From: Candidatus Fermentithermobacillaceae bacterium
Lineage (GTDB): Bacteria > Bacillota > Sulfobacillia > Fermentithermobacillales > DUSS01
Direction of reading: 5' to 3'
DNA length: 64,000 nt
Assembly (NCBI GenBank): GCA_012842495.1
Contig: DUSS01000045.1
Coordinates: 1 to 64,000 of the forward strand
Shown in pieces: positions 15,918 through 25,044 of the stretch; position 1 is the stretch's first letter, and each line of letters opens with the position of its first letter. The notes under the pieces are model-generated. The model made no database searches. It was not told the DNA's origin and saw only the letters and a program-made list of their open reading frames with translations. The translations under genes and the position numbers were made by a program.

Positions 15918-16268
15918 GTGACGGGTACCCGCAAGGAAATCGGGGATTTCTGGGAAGACCGCGCCCGGGAATTCCTCGAGGGGAAAGGCTACCGGCTTAT
16001 TGAACGAAACTGGCGGTCGAGAACCGGTGAAATCGACCTCGTTTGTCAGAACGGAGACACCTTAGTTTTCGTGGAAGTGAGGTTCAGGAGAAAAGGTGCG
16101 CTGGTTGAGGCCGGCGTCTCCCTCACGGGAAAGAAACTTTCCCGCCTGAGATGTTCAATTTCGGCCTACATGGCCTCGAAAGGGCTCCCCATGGACACAC
16201 CCTGGAGGCTCGACGCTGTCCTCATCGACGGCCAGGACATGGAGCTCGTCGAGAACATCACCGGCTAG
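15918..16268 (+). CDS. yraN: YraN family (UPF0102) endonuclease-like protein
   Basis: A 116-residue restriction-endonuclease-fold protein. The core pattern is GEIDLV (38-43) then LVFVEVRFR (49-57), giving the E-x-D and E-x-R/K acidic and basic positions of the PD-(D/E)XK fold. Family members are found beside rnhB, comM and dprA and a role in DNA processing is suspected. The GTG at 15918 follows GGAGG by 5 nt; the open frame extends upstream into comM without a better site. Its 3' third overlaps the antisense end of rnhB by 114 bp. Confidence 0.88.
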   Translation: MTGTRKEIGDFWEDRAREFLEGKGYRLIERNWRSRTGEIDLVCQNGDTLVFVEVRFRRKGALVEAGVSLTGKKLSRLRCSISAYMASKGLPMDTPWRLDAVLIDGQDMELVENITG

Positions 16269-16904
16269 TTGAACCGGGGAGAAGCTCTTCCGGTGAATAG
16301 GACATGGCCCCAGTCTCTCCAGGTTTTTGCGGTGATCTGCGGTGCAATAGCCCTTATGCTTTCCGAAACCGTACTCCGGGTAAAGATCTTGATACGAAGC
16401 CATGATGCGGTCGCGCATCACCTTGGCTATGATGGAGGCCGCTGCTATGCACGCCACAGCAGAATCGCCCCTCACCCGCGTTTCTTGCGGAAACGGCAGG
16501 GCAGGTACGGGGCGGTTTCCGTCCACCAGCACGAGTTCGGGAGGATACCCGCGCCTTGCAAGCGCAACCACAGCTTGTCTCATCGCCGCGTATGTGGCCT
16601 CGGCGATTCCTTTCATGTCGACGAAGCGTGCAGACCTGATTCCTATTCCCACCGCGACAGCTTGTGCCAGCACGTCGGGAAAAAGCGCCTCCCGAAGACG
16701 GGGCGCGAGTTTTTTCGAATCGTCGAGGAGAGGAATAAAGGCATCGGGCCGGAGGACTACTGCGGCGGCTACCACGGGACCGGCCATAGGTCCCCTTCCC
16801 GCTTCGTCCACTCCCGCTATGTACCTGTATCCCCTGCGCCGAAGCTCCATCTCGTCCCCGCACAGGGACTCGAATCGGTTTTTCGTATTGCGCTCATTGG
16901 ACAT
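16155..16904 (-). CDS. rnhB: ribonuclease HII
   Basis: A 249-residue RNase HII that nicks RNA in RNA-DNA hybrids, including single ribonucleotides in DNA. Motifs are YIAGVDEAGRGPMAGPVVAA (first metal-binding Asp-Glu and the GRG loop), LLDDSKKL, the conserved Asp in LVLVDGN, the Asp in VRGDS and the C-terminal YGFGKHKGY and HRKSF. The usual family end is near HRKSFSPV; the last roughly 35 residues (to HVGRN) are an extra tail read antisense to the 3' end of yraN. The ATG at 16904 lacks a clear ribosome site, and an ATG 18 codons in is possible. It is inverted relative to the usual rnhB-yraN-comM order. Confidence 0.93.
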   Translation of the reverse strand: MSNERNTKNRFESLCGDEMELRRRGYRYIAGVDEAGRGPMAGPVVAAAVVLRPDAFIPLLDDSKKLAPRLREALFPDVLAQAVAVGIGIRSARFVDMKGIAEATYAAMRQAVVALARRGYPPELVLVDGNRPVPALPFPQETRVRGDSAVACIAAASIIAKVMRDRIMASYQDLYPEYGFGKHKGYCTADHRKNLERLGPCPIHRKSFSPVQLAGDVLDELHVLAVDEDSVEPPGCVHGEPFRGHVGRN

Positions 16905-17010
16905 GGCGAGTCTTCATTCAGGATTTCGCCAGAGGGTCGCCGGTTCCCTGCCGGAGGCCGGTTGAGCTCGGACAGAAGCAGCGGGCACAGGACGGTGCAG
17001 CCAATATGAA

Positions 17011-18309
17011 TTACCTGGGCACGGGAGGCCTTGACGTGAACCCGGTCGTGAATACGAAGAGCTTGATGTCAAAGGATACGCGGGTTTCGGGGAACTGGGA
17101 AGGCCAGTCGAACTCCTCCCATTCCTTCCACGTTGCGAACTTTGTGTGCACCGACATGCCCAAATTGACGGAGTCGGAGCGCAAGGATTTTAGCTTCTCG
17201 ATAGTCCTTTCGAGAAGAGCCCGCAGCTCCTCCGTGGAGGTCTTGGCGACCGCACTAGCGAATTGAGGGGACACTTCCTGAAACTGACCCTGTGCTTCAT
17301 CGAGGGACGCGGTAACCCTGACGTTATAGGTGACCTGAATGTCCCGGCCACTTCTCTTCACCTTGGGATGAGCGGAGACGTGGTGAAACCTTATGATCGA
17401 CTGTCTGTCCGGCGCACCGGGCAAGGCAATCTCGATGTTTCCTCGCTGGAGTTCCCCTCTCATGAGGAGGGCGGCCATGGTTTCCTTCGGGTCCAACGTG
17501 CCCACCATCCTGATTTTCCCACCGGAAACCCTAAACAGAGCTGCTCCTTGGACGGCTACAACTTCTTCCCCTTCCTGACTTTCCTGGCGGCTCCCGCCCT
17601 GGCCTGCTTCGCTTTCCCCGCCCTGCTTCTTTTCCCCTCCTTGCCCAGGCGGCACTCTTTCTTGAGTTTTTCTGGTTGTGACCAGGTACGGACTGAAAGG
17701 CTCCGATTCTAGAGTCGTGGAGGCCACAACGAATTCGTGTACTGTGACCAAGGGCGAGGTCCCGAGATCGTTGTACGCCACGGTGGTAAGTCCCACGAGG
17801 TAGGTGGCGGGGTCAGCTTCGACGGCAGGCGAAAGACGCATCAGAAAATCTTGAGCTGTGCCTTGACAGACTGCTATGAGCGTAGTGTGACGAAATTCCA
17901 GATTTCTCGTGAAAACGTCCAGGATACAGCTGGCGTCTTCCCGGGCCAACTCCTCGCCCAGGATCACATATGTGGTTTCGATGGTGGTGACGTTCCGTGC
18001 CAGTGACTCGTCTATTCGCTGCAGTGCGTGTACGATGGACTTTCCTTCCCTGGAGACCACCACGACGGGCTTCCCTTCACCCCCTCCACCTCCTGCCGCA
18101 CTCGGTCTTATCCGGCGGGGTATAGCAACGACCGCTGTCACCAGGATCGGGTCTGTCTTTCCCTTGTCGACGCCTAGCAAGGTGATCAGGCTCAAGTCTT
18201 CGAGCTCCCGCATCCCGTAGCACCCTCCCGCCGCCACGCCGGTCAAGATAACGAGGAGCCCGACCATGGTCATCCTGAAGGCTGTCCTGGAAGAAGCTCT
18301 GCTCCTCAC
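17011..18309 (-). CDS. gerAC: spore germination lipoprotein, Ger(x)C family
   Basis: A 432-residue C-subunit of a spore germinant receptor. The N-terminus is a lipoprotein signal: a hydrophobic stretch (MVGLLVILTGV) ending in the lipobox VAAGGC with Cys30, so the protein should be anchored to the outer face of the spore inner membrane. GerC features follow: MRELEDLSLITLLGVDKG, the RNVTTIETTYVILGEELAR region and a long C-terminal domain. An insert near residues 225-260 is rich in Gly, Gln and Glu. Its start overlaps gerB by 4 bp, so it is the last gene of the kinase-gerA-gerB-gerC unit. Confidence 0.93.
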   Translation of the reverse strand: MRSRASSRTAFRMTMVGLLVILTGVAAGGCYGMRELEDLSLITLLGVDKGKTDPILVTAVVAIPRRIRPSAAGGGGGEGKPVVVVSREGKSIVHALQRIDESLARNVTTIETTYVILGEELAREDASCILDVFTRNLEFRHTTLIAVCQGTAQDFLMRLSPAVEADPATYLVGLTTVAYNDLGTSPLVTVHEFVVASTTLESEPFSPYLVTTRKTQERVPPGQGGEKKQGGESEAGQGGSRQESQEGEEVVAVQGAALFRVSGGKIRMVGTLDPKETMAALLMRGELQRGNIEIALPGAPDRQSIIRFHHVSAHPKVKRSGRDIQVTYNVRVTASLDEAQGQFQEVSPQFASAVAKTSTEELRALLERTIEKLKSLRSDSVNLGMSVHTKFATWKEWEEFDWPSQFPETRVSFDIKLFVFTTGFTSRPPVPR

Positions 18310-19652
18310 GGCGCATCGCCCCCCGTATCACTATCCGGGACGGCGCCGGTCGGCCAGTTGCCCTGGTCTCCAGGATGTTTTCCTCCTCGGCGCCGTACGG
18401 TGCCGCCGTTGGCGCCGGTGCGGCGCGACTGCTTCCCGTTTGTCACGCGCGAGATACAGTACAGAGCCCAACCCAGCCACAGGACCGAGTTGCCACCCCA
18501 GCTGTAGATGGCGTCGAGCCAAGCTACCGCGTGGATGAGGGAGGGTGGGAGGAGTCCCAGCCCGAACGTCAGAGATGACATGGGGAATACGTAAGGCCTC
18601 ACGGTTTGGGTATCGGAGAGCTGGGAAAAGACGATGAGGGAGAGGACGTAAGCGACTGCCAGGTTGACAGCTATGGAAAAAAACCACGAGAAACTGAATA
18701 GCGCCTCCAGTCGCTGAAGAAACTTGCCCAGGATGATCGATCTCGCCAGGACGCCCAATGGAAATAGCTGTCTCGTGCTTTCGGGGTAAGGAAAAGCTGC
18801 TGCGACGACCAGCGTCGTGAGAATCATGAAAAAGGCACCGAGAGACATTCCCCATATCCCCGCGGCTCTCGAAAGTCGCGGATTCCGCATATATGCCTTC
18901 AAAATCACGAGTGCGCTGATGTTTGCGAATATTCCTGCTCCCCGCAACCCCTGTTTCAGCACAGCCAGAGGGCCCAAACCCCAAAAAGGGAAAACGTGTC
19001 TTATGTCCACCAGACGATACGAAGCGAGAAGGACAACGGTCAGCGAAAGTGTTACCACGGGGGCGAGGACTACGCCGGTTCTCGCCACCGGCTCCAGTCC
19101 CAACCACGCCCCGAAAGCCGATACGATGATCAGCGTTCCCTGAAGTATCTCAATGGGAACCTCCGGAAGGAGGCCGATAATAGTGCCACCCGAGAAGACT
19201 CTGGCCAAAAGACTAGTGGAGGATAGAAGGTACGTAAAAACCATGAGCCCAACGAAGTCGCCCGAAAAACGCCCGAGAGTCTCCCTGAGCGCCGGGACGA
19301 ACGCTTTGTTCGCCGTTGTGTCCGACCAGCGAATCCACCCCCATAAGCCTATGTATCCAAATCCAGCCGACAGGGCCATAGAGAGCCATGCAGCGTTACC
19401 CGCCTTCGTCATTATGAGGGCCGGGAAAGCCAGGAATGCCGTGGAAGCTGTCAGGTAAAGAAGCAATATAACGACCTGCTTCGAGTCAAGGTGGCCAAGG
19501 GACGGCGTCTGGGAGTAGGATGAAGGCGAGCGTCCTGCGGGAGACTGCCGTGGGCAGTTGGGGGGTGCTTGTGAGGACGGTGGCTCCGGCCCCGGTGCCG
19601 CGACCTGATACAGGTCTTTTCCTCCCTGCTGTGGTTTAGTCCTGGCGACCAT
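18306..19652 (-). CDS. gerAB: spore germination permease, GerB family
   Basis: A 448-residue B-subunit of a germinant receptor, an amino-acid/polyamine/organocation-superfamily permease in the spore inner membrane. About ten hydrophobic helices are visible from residue 58 onward (VVILLLYLTASTAFLAFPAL is the first). Before it lies an unusual 55-residue Pro/Ser-rich N-terminal extension, and after the last helix a 45-residue basic and Gly-rich tail, both predicted cytoplasmic and longer than I expect for the family. It overlaps gerA by 17 bp and gerC by 4 bp, indicating translational coupling. Confidence 0.9.
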   Translation of the reverse strand: MVARTKPQQGGKDLYQVAAPGPEPPSSQAPPNCPRQSPAGRSPSSYSQTPSLGHLDSKQVVILLLYLTASTAFLAFPALIMTKAGNAAWLSMALSAGFGYIGLWGWIRWSDTTANKAFVPALRETLGRFSGDFVGLMVFTYLLSSTSLLARVFSGGTIIGLLPEVPIEILQGTLIIVSAFGAWLGLEPVARTGVVLAPVVTLSLTVVLLASYRLVDIRHVFPFWGLGPLAVLKQGLRGAGIFANISALVILKAYMRNPRLSRAAGIWGMSLGAFFMILTTLVVAAAFPYPESTRQLFPLGVLARSIILGKFLQRLEALFSFSWFFSIAVNLAVAYVLSLIVFSQLSDTQTVRPYVFPMSSLTFGLGLLPPSLIHAVAWLDAIYSWGGNSVLWLGWALYCISRVTNGKQSRRTGANGGTVRRRGGKHPGDQGNWPTGAVPDSDTGGDAP

Positions 19653-21324
19653 CGCCTTTTTTGGGTTCCTCCCGTCTTAGAGTTTGACCGCGGTCCCACA
19701 ACCTCGATACCCGGGGCTGCCTGCGAGGATCCTTGGGGCGAAAGAAGGGTGGTCGGAGGCTCATTTTCCACATGGGACCTCTCAGGACAATATCGGGAGC
19801 CGACGGTCTCGTGGGCGATACAGGCGAAAAGAAAGGCACCCCGATGCTCCGAAGAGACATGAAGTAACAGAGGAGCATGAAGGTGAGGGCCACTATGCCG
19901 TAAAGGCCGAACGCCGCTCCTACCAGAATGAACGTGGGGGTGCCGAGGCGCAGGGACATTTGAAGCTCCTGACTGGGTATGGTGAGAGATGCCAGGGCTG
20001 TCACGGCGATCAGGATCACCATGATGGGACTGACAACCGAAGCTCTCACTGCGGCTTCGCCGATGAGGAGGGCACCTACGATTCCGATGGTGGTTCCGAT
20101 GGGAGAGGGAATGCGTATACCCGCTTCCCTGATGAGTTCGAAGCCCACATACATGATGAACACTTCTACCACCATCGGGAGAGGTATGAACTCCCTGGCG
20201 GAAGCCAGCGCCATCGTAAGCACCGTAGGGATCATTTCGGGGTGGTACAGGACGATGGCTACGTAGACGCCAAGGAAGTAAAGCGCCACGAAAAAGGAGA
20301 AAGCTCGGATAAGCCTGAGGATGCTCCCGTAAGGCCATCTCAGGTAAGCATCTTCCGGGCTATGGAGGAATGCGAAGAAAGTCACGGGGCAGACGAGAGC
20401 AAAAGGGTCCCCTGCCACCAGAATCGCGCAGGCCCCTTCCAGGAGGAAGCTCGCCACTCGATCGGGTCTTTCGGTGCTGAGAATCGTGGGTATGAGAGAG
20501 GGAGCGTCTTCGATGAGTTTCTCAAGGTCGCCCGAGGTCAGCACCGTGTCTACGCTGACAGAACCCAGGCGCCGCTTGAGCTCCTGCACGATTTTGTCGT
20601 TGGCGAGTCCCCGTATGTACGCGAGTACCACCTGGGTCGGGGAACGCTCTCCCACCGTTACGTTTTCCATTACGAGGTCAGGGTTGTGAATCATGGTCCT
20701 TATCAGGGCGGTATTGGAACGGATCACCTCCGTAAAGCCCGTTTGCGGACCCCGGACGATGCGTTCGGTGAGAGTCTGCTCGACCTGCCGGTGTTCCCAG
20801 CCTTTGGTCTCGACGGCTAAAGCTACGTTTTCCCCGTCCACGAGGACAGCTGCGTCCCCCATGGTTATGTGCTTGACGAGGTCGTCAATGTCCTTGCTCT
20901 CGCTTACCTGTCCCGAGGTCAGGAGAGATTCTTTTAGCCTGGCCAGGAGGTTCTTTTCCCGGTCTTTGCGGAGTTCCGAGAAGATCAGAATGGGTTGGAG
21001 CACGGAGTGGTAGAGTTTGTCGAAACTGGCCAACCCCTCTACGTACATGAGCGCGACTCGCTGGTGAGGTTCGGCCATGGTCATCTCCCGTACCACGATG
21101 TCGCAGGAATCCGGCACGTGGAAAATCTCCTTGAGCGTCTTCAAATTGTCGTCCAGCTTTTTGGACAGGGGACGTTTGGGTCGCTTGTCCACGGGCGGCT
21201 GGGGCGGCGTCTCGCCCTTCAGCGGTCTGGACCCCAGGGAAAACTGGAGCCTTTCCGAGCGGCCTCTCGCGGGAAAGAGTATGGACAAGACCTTCTTCCA
21301 GGGATTGGGTAATCTCACCCTCAT
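19636..21324 (-). CDS. gerAA: spore germination protein, GerA family
   Basis: A 562-residue A-subunit of a germinant receptor. A soluble N-terminal domain of about 330 residues includes the early motif DSCDIVVREM, a KDIDDLVKHI segment and VRGPQTGFTEVIRSNTALIR, which is a hallmark of the family. The C-terminal part has membrane helices interrupted by FIPLPMVVEVFIMYVGFELI and REAGIRIPSPIGTTIGIVGA, again family signatures. A basic tail rich in Arg, Pro and Lys ends the protein. It starts 45 bp after the histidine kinase gene and overlaps gerB by 17 bp. The three subunits would form one receptor for a nutrient signal that cannot be deduced here. Confidence 0.95.
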   Translation of the reverse strand: MRVRLPNPWKKVLSILFPARGRSERLQFSLGSRPLKGETPPQPPVDKRPKRPLSKKLDDNLKTLKEIFHVPDSCDIVVREMTMAEPHQRVALMYVEGLASFDKLYHSVLQPILIFSELRKDREKNLLARLKESLLTSGQVSESKDIDDLVKHITMGDAAVLVDGENVALAVETKGWEHRQVEQTLTERIVRGPQTGFTEVIRSNTALIRTMIHNPDLVMENVTVGERSPTQVVLAYIRGLANDKIVQELKRRLGSVSVDTVLTSGDLEKLIEDAPSLIPTILSTERPDRVASFLLEGACAILVAGDPFALVCPVTFFAFLHSPEDAYLRWPYGSILRLIRAFSFFVALYFLGVYVAIVLYHPEMIPTVLTMALASAREFIPLPMVVEVFIMYVGFELIREAGIRIPSPIGTTIGIVGALLIGEAAVRASVVSPIMVILIAVTALASLTIPSQELQMSLRLGTPTFILVGAAFGLYGIVALTFMLLCYFMSLRSIGVPFFSPVSPTRPSAPDIVLRGPMWKMSLRPPFFRPKDPRRQPRVSRLWDRGQTLRREEPKKGDGRQD

Positions 21325-21369
21325 CTCACCGGACTATATTTTTCCCACATCATGCCGGTGAAAACGAAC

Positions 21370-22026
21370 TCACGCGGGAAGTCGGAAGGTGACGCTCGTC
21401 CCCCACGGGCCTGAAGATATGGCGAGCTCGCCCCCGTGTTTCCCCACAATGGACCTGGCCGTGGAGAGCCCCAGTCCCATTCCATGTTGTTTTGTGGTGA
21501 CGAAAGGAGTCGCGATGCAGGAGAGTATCGCCTGGGGAATGCCCGGCCCGTTGTCCTTGAAAGTCACCTCGACGACAGGACGTCCTTCAGTGTCCTGAGA
21601 TTTCCCTGCGGTGATCTTGAGTTTTCCCCCTTGCTCCATGGCCTCTATGGCGTTCTCCCACACGTTTCGAAAGGCCTCCGCGAGGAACAACAAGTTTCCG
21701 GGGATCTCGGGGAGGTCCCCGGGTAATTCCAGTTCGGTGTCGACTCCGGCCAGCTGGCTCCTCGGCGCCATCAAGGCATAAAGGTCCTTGAGAAGATCCT
21801 TCAGGTTTACCTGCTGCCTGTCCGGATCGCGGCCGTTCTGGATACACAGCATGAGCTGGGATATGTCCTCGAGCTCCCTTTTTATCAGGCGGTGATACTT
21901 CTCATAGTCGGAGCCGGACAGGCCCGGTTCTATTAAGCCTATGAGGACTCGCAACGACGAGATGTGGTTTTTGAGCGAATGCACAACGCCGAAGGCTTCG
22001 ACAGCTCCTCCGACAACGTCGGACAT
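21370..22026 (-). CDS. soluble orphan histidine kinase upstream of the ger operon
   Basis: A 218-residue kinase with no sensor or membrane domain. The dimerisation helix begins VVHSLKNHISSLR with the likely phospho-accepting His near residue 15, followed by a Spo0B/CitA-like spacing. The ATPase domain has the N-box NVWENAIEAM, the G1 box DNGPGIP, an ATP-lid TPFVTTKQHG and G2 box GMGLGLSTAR, so catalysis looks intact. The start is either ATG 22026 (GGGAGAGG 9 nt upstream) or GTG 22035. No response regulator is adjacent. Co-orientation with gerA (45-bp gap) suggests one transcript, so a sporulation phosphorelay role is plausible but inferred. Confidence 0.8.
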   Translation of the reverse strand: MSDVVGGAVEAFGVVHSLKNHISSLRVLIGLIEPGLSGSDYEKYHRLIKRELEDISQLMLCIQNGRDPDRQQVNLKDLLKDLYALMAPRSQLAGVDTELELPGDLPEIPGNLLFLAEAFRNVWENAIEAMEQGGKLKITAGKSQDTEGRPVVEVTFKDNGPGIPQAILSCIATPFVTTKQHGMGLGLSTARSIVGKHGGELAISSGPWGTSVTFRLPA

Positions 22027-22208
22027 CCCCCTCACCCTCTCCCGGACGAGATATATTCTTCATTCCGCATCAAATTCCTTCCATGGTTTCCATCGTTCTA
22101 TACTTTTAACGACCGTACATCTTCGCCCTTGACCGGGCTTGACCGAACTCCCGCGCGAATGAAGGGTGACCGTGTTTCCGGGGCTCAAATTCCTCCGCTA
22201 GCTCGCGA

Positions 22209-22238
22209 TTGATATTTGAGGAAAAGCTCTGTTAGACT
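22209..22238 (+). promoter_or_regulatory. candidate sigma-A promoter for the GH18 protein
   Basis: TTGATA at 22209-22214, an 18-bp spacer and TAGACT at 22233-22238. Matches are 5/6 and 4/6. It lies about 120 bp before the chosen start codon of the downstream gene. Confidence 0.35.
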
Positions 22239-22356
22239 GGATTATGGTTCACGCGCTGGTCTTGCCATGGATTTTCTCAAGAGATGCCCGCCGGGCGTAC
22301 AGCCCCTGTTCGTAGTTGTAGTTCTCGGGAGCGGGAATTCACCGGAGGTGAGGTCG

Positions 22357-23868
22357 TTGGCAGAACATCAGACTTGTGCCGGCGAAAGCCAACCACGCAA
22401 TAAAAGGTGGGCGGGACGGCGCAGACGGTTTACCGCAGCCGCCTTACTGATACTGTACGTACTTCTGATCAGCACGACTTGTGTGCAGGCGAGCTCCGAT
22501 TTCCTGGCACGGATCGGCACAAGAGTGTTAAAGGAAGGTTCCCGCGGAAGCGATGTCCTCGCTCTCCAGGAGGCTTTAGCTCTTTTAGGTTTCAGGCCGG
22601 GTCCCGCCGACGGTTGGTTTGGAAGCAAGACGCGGGCAGCGGTGGTAGAGTTTCAAAGGAAGTCGGGTCTTTACGCCGACGGCATCGTTGGCCCGAACAC
22701 GAGAAAAGCTCTGGAGAAGGCCCTCGAGGCCGTGCAGGGTGGTGATCCCCGGTCTCGGATTGCCAGGTACGTCGTAAGGAAGGGCGATACCCTGTGGTCG
22801 ATATCCAAGGCTATGGGGACCAGCGTGGGTTCTCTTATGGAGGCCAACGGTCTTAAAAGTGCCGTGATTTACCCGGGGCAAAGGCTCGTTTCGCCTCTCA
22901 GTCCTGCGCGACAGGTCTGGGTGTTCGCTCCCAAGTACAAAGCCGATGATACTGTGGCGCTGGAGAGCGTCAAGACTTGGCTTGAATACATAGACGTCGT
23001 CGTTGACTGCGGGTTCTCGCTAAGAAGCGACGGGACCATTCGGGGAACCGGCAATCCCGACCTGGTTTCGCTGGTAAAAGGGAAAGGCAAACTTATCCTC
23101 GCGCTGGTTACCAACACTAATGGGTCATCCCACGACAGGACAATAGCATCGGCGGTGCTGACCGGCAGCTCTGCCCGAAAACAGGCTCTGGCTTCGATCA
23201 AAGGACTTATGGACCTGGGCTATGATGGCATCAACCTCGATCTGGAAAACGTGGACCCGGCGCACAGGGAGGAGTTCGGACGTTTCATAATGGATCTTTC
23301 AACTACCTTGGGTCCGGCCGCTCTGCTCACCGTCTCGGTTCCGGCCATGCTTAAGGAAAACCCGTCAAGCCAGTGGTCCGGCGCTTTCGATTACGAGAAA
23401 ATAGGCCGGTGGTGCGATGCCGTGGTGGTCATGGCCTACGACCAGCACTACTCCTCCTCAAAACCCGGCCCCGTCGCCGCTCTGGACTGGGTCACGGGCG
23501 TAACGTCGTACGCTCTGTCGCGCATTCCTCGAGCGAAACTCCTGCTGGGAATACCGAGCTACGGATACGAGTGGCCTGTTTCGGGTGGCAAGGGTCGTTC
23601 CCTTCCCGCCCACAAAGCCCAGGCCAACGCCGCGGCTGCGGGGATACAGGTTTCCCGTGACGAAGGCGCCGTTCCTTACTTCCAGTATCAGGCAGCTGAC
23701 GGCGCGTACGTGGTGTACTACGAGGACGGCCTGAGTCTTCGCCGAAAAATGGAGATTGCTGTCCGGGAGAACCTGCTGGGAGTAGCCATGTGGAGGGCCG
23801 GCTACGAAACGCTCGATACCTGGGAATCAATGAAATGGTTTAAGGGTGCGGCAGAACCTGGCACATAA
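22357..23868 (+). CDS. exported PG-binding/LysM/GH18 glycosidase, SleL/YaaH-like
   Basis: A 503-residue exported enzyme. An Arg-rich N-terminus precedes a signal segment (AALLILYVLLISTTCVQA). A peptidoglycan-binding type-1 domain follows (LKEGSRGSDVLALQEALALL... VGPNTRKAL), then one LysM (YVVRKGDTLWSISKAMGTS), then a GH18 domain with the catalytic signature YDGINLDLE at 289-297, Glu297 being the proton donor. Similar proteins (SleL/YaaH) cut spore cortex fragments during germination, fitting the adjacent ger operon. TTG 22357 was chosen because GGAGGTGA lies 7 nt upstream and the signal peptide then sits near the N-terminus; the open frame extends 47 codons further up with no ribosome site. 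Confidence 0.88.
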   Translation: MAEHQTCAGESQPRNKRWAGRRRRFTAAALLILYVLLISTTCVQASSDFLARIGTRVLKEGSRGSDVLALQEALALLGFRPGPADGWFGSKTRAAVVEFQRKSGLYADGIVGPNTRKALEKALEAVQGGDPRSRIARYVVRKGDTLWSISKAMGTSVGSLMEANGLKSAVIYPGQRLVSPLSPARQVWVFAPKYKADDTVALESVKTWLEYIDVVVDCGFSLRSDGTIRGTGNPDLVSLVKGKGKLILALVTNTNGSSHDRTIASAVLTGSSARKQALASIKGLMDLGYDGINLDLENVDPAHREEFGRFIMDLSTTLGPAALLTVSVPAMLKENPSSQWSGAFDYEKIGRWCDAVVVMAYDQHYSSSKPGPVAALDWVTGVTSYALSRIPRAKLLLGIPSYGYEWPVSGGKGRSLPAHKAQANAAAAGIQVSRDEGAVPYFQYQAADGAYVVYYEDGLSLRRKMEIAVRENLLGVAMWRAGYETLDTWESMKWFKGAAEPGT

Positions 23869-23926
23869 TGACTTATTATGATAAAATCGGTATCAGGGCG
23901 CTGGCGGGCCCGAGGTGGTAACGCGA

Positions 23927-25015
23927 TTGGATGACCTGGTATTGTGGGTCGCCCTGACGCTTATGCCGGGGATGAGACCCTCCGTTTATGAGAGATTCCT
24001 CGAGACGTTTCCAGATCCCCTCAAAGCCCTGGGAAGTCCCGCCGGGCGTTTCGGCTCTCTGCCCCCCGGTCTCGTCAGAGCCTGTTCGCTCCATTGGAAA
24101 GATTACATCCCGAAGGCCAGGGAAGTGCTGGCCTTGGCTGTCAAGAAGGGAATGGACGTCTTGAGCTTGGTCCATCCCTCGTACCCGGAAAGGCTACGGC
24201 AGATCCCGGACCCGCCTCTCGTCCTTTACGTGATGGGGGAAATCCTGCCCCGGGACCACCTGGCCGTGGCTGTAGTGGGTACGCGGTCTCCCAGCGTGAC
24301 GGGGCTTGTCACGGCGGAACGAATGGGGAGGGATCTCGCTACAGCCGGCATAACCGTGGTTTCGGGCCTTGCGAGAGGGGTCGATTCCCAGGCTCACCGC
24401 GGCGCCGTCCGGGCGGGAGGCAGAACCGGGGCCGTGCTGGGTTCGGGTCTCGATGTGGTTTACCCGCCGGAGGAGAGGCGACTATTCGAGGAGGTCCGGC
24501 GGTGTGGCTGGGTCGTCTCGGAATACCCCCCGGGATCTCCACCGCTTAGGTGGCATTTTCTCGAACGAAACCGGATCATCAGCGGGTTGGCCATGGGCGT
24601 GGTCGTGGTCGAGGCTGGTTTCAGGTCAGGCGCCCTTTCCACCGTCGAGCGGGCCATGGCCTACGGGCGTGCCGTGATGGCGGTGCCCGGAAGCGTTTCT
24701 AACCCGTCAGCAGTCGGCACCAACATGCTCCTGGCGGACGGGGCGGGACTGGTTACCTGCGCCAGGGATGTGCTATGCTTTCTCAGGCGTGAGACAGAAT
24801 ACGTTCCCGAGTTCGAAGAGAATGAGAACTCGGGCGTTTCGGTTACCTTGGAGGAAGGAGAGATCCTCAAAATCGTGGGGAATGATGTTCTCTCCCGGGA
24901 CGAGGTCCTGAGGCGGTCGCCGTTCCCTCCAGGGAAGTCGTGTGCGCTCATATCGGCGCTGGAAACAAAAGGACTGCTCGAGCGGATGCCTGGCGGGAGA
25001 CTTGTCCGCCGGTAA
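23927..25015 (+). CDS. dprA: DNA-processing protein DprA
   Basis: A 362-residue DprA/Smf protein that loads RecA on incoming single-stranded DNA in transformation. A helical N-terminal part (LMPGMRPSVYERFLETF) is followed by the extended Rossmann fold: VVGTRSPSVTG, VVSGLARGVDSQAHRGA, AVLGSGLDVVYPPEER, FLERNRIISGLA and VMAVPGSV. A C-terminal winged-helix remnant (DEVLRRSPFPPGKSCALISALETKGLL) ends it. The TTG at 23927 has GAGGTGG 8 nt upstream; a GTG at 23915 is in frame but poorly placed. topA follows after 29 bp. It begins the 40-kb plus-strand block. Confidence 0.94.
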   Translation: MDDLVLWVALTLMPGMRPSVYERFLETFPDPLKALGSPAGRFGSLPPGLVRACSLHWKDYIPKAREVLALAVKKGMDVLSLVHPSYPERLRQIPDPPLVLYVMGEILPRDHLAVAVVGTRSPSVTGLVTAERMGRDLATAGITVVSGLARGVDSQAHRGAVRAGGRTGAVLGSGLDVVYPPEERRLFEEVRRCGWVVSEYPPGSPPLRWHFLERNRIISGLAMGVVVVEAGFRSGALSTVERAMAYGRAVMAVPGSVSNPSAVGTNMLLADGAGLVTCARDVLCFLRRETEYVPEFEENENSGVSVTLEEGEILKIVGNDVLSRDEVLRRSPFPPGKSCALISALETKGLLERMPGGRLVRR

Positions 25016-25044
25016 ACCACATCCTTCTGGAGAGGTGAAATCCT

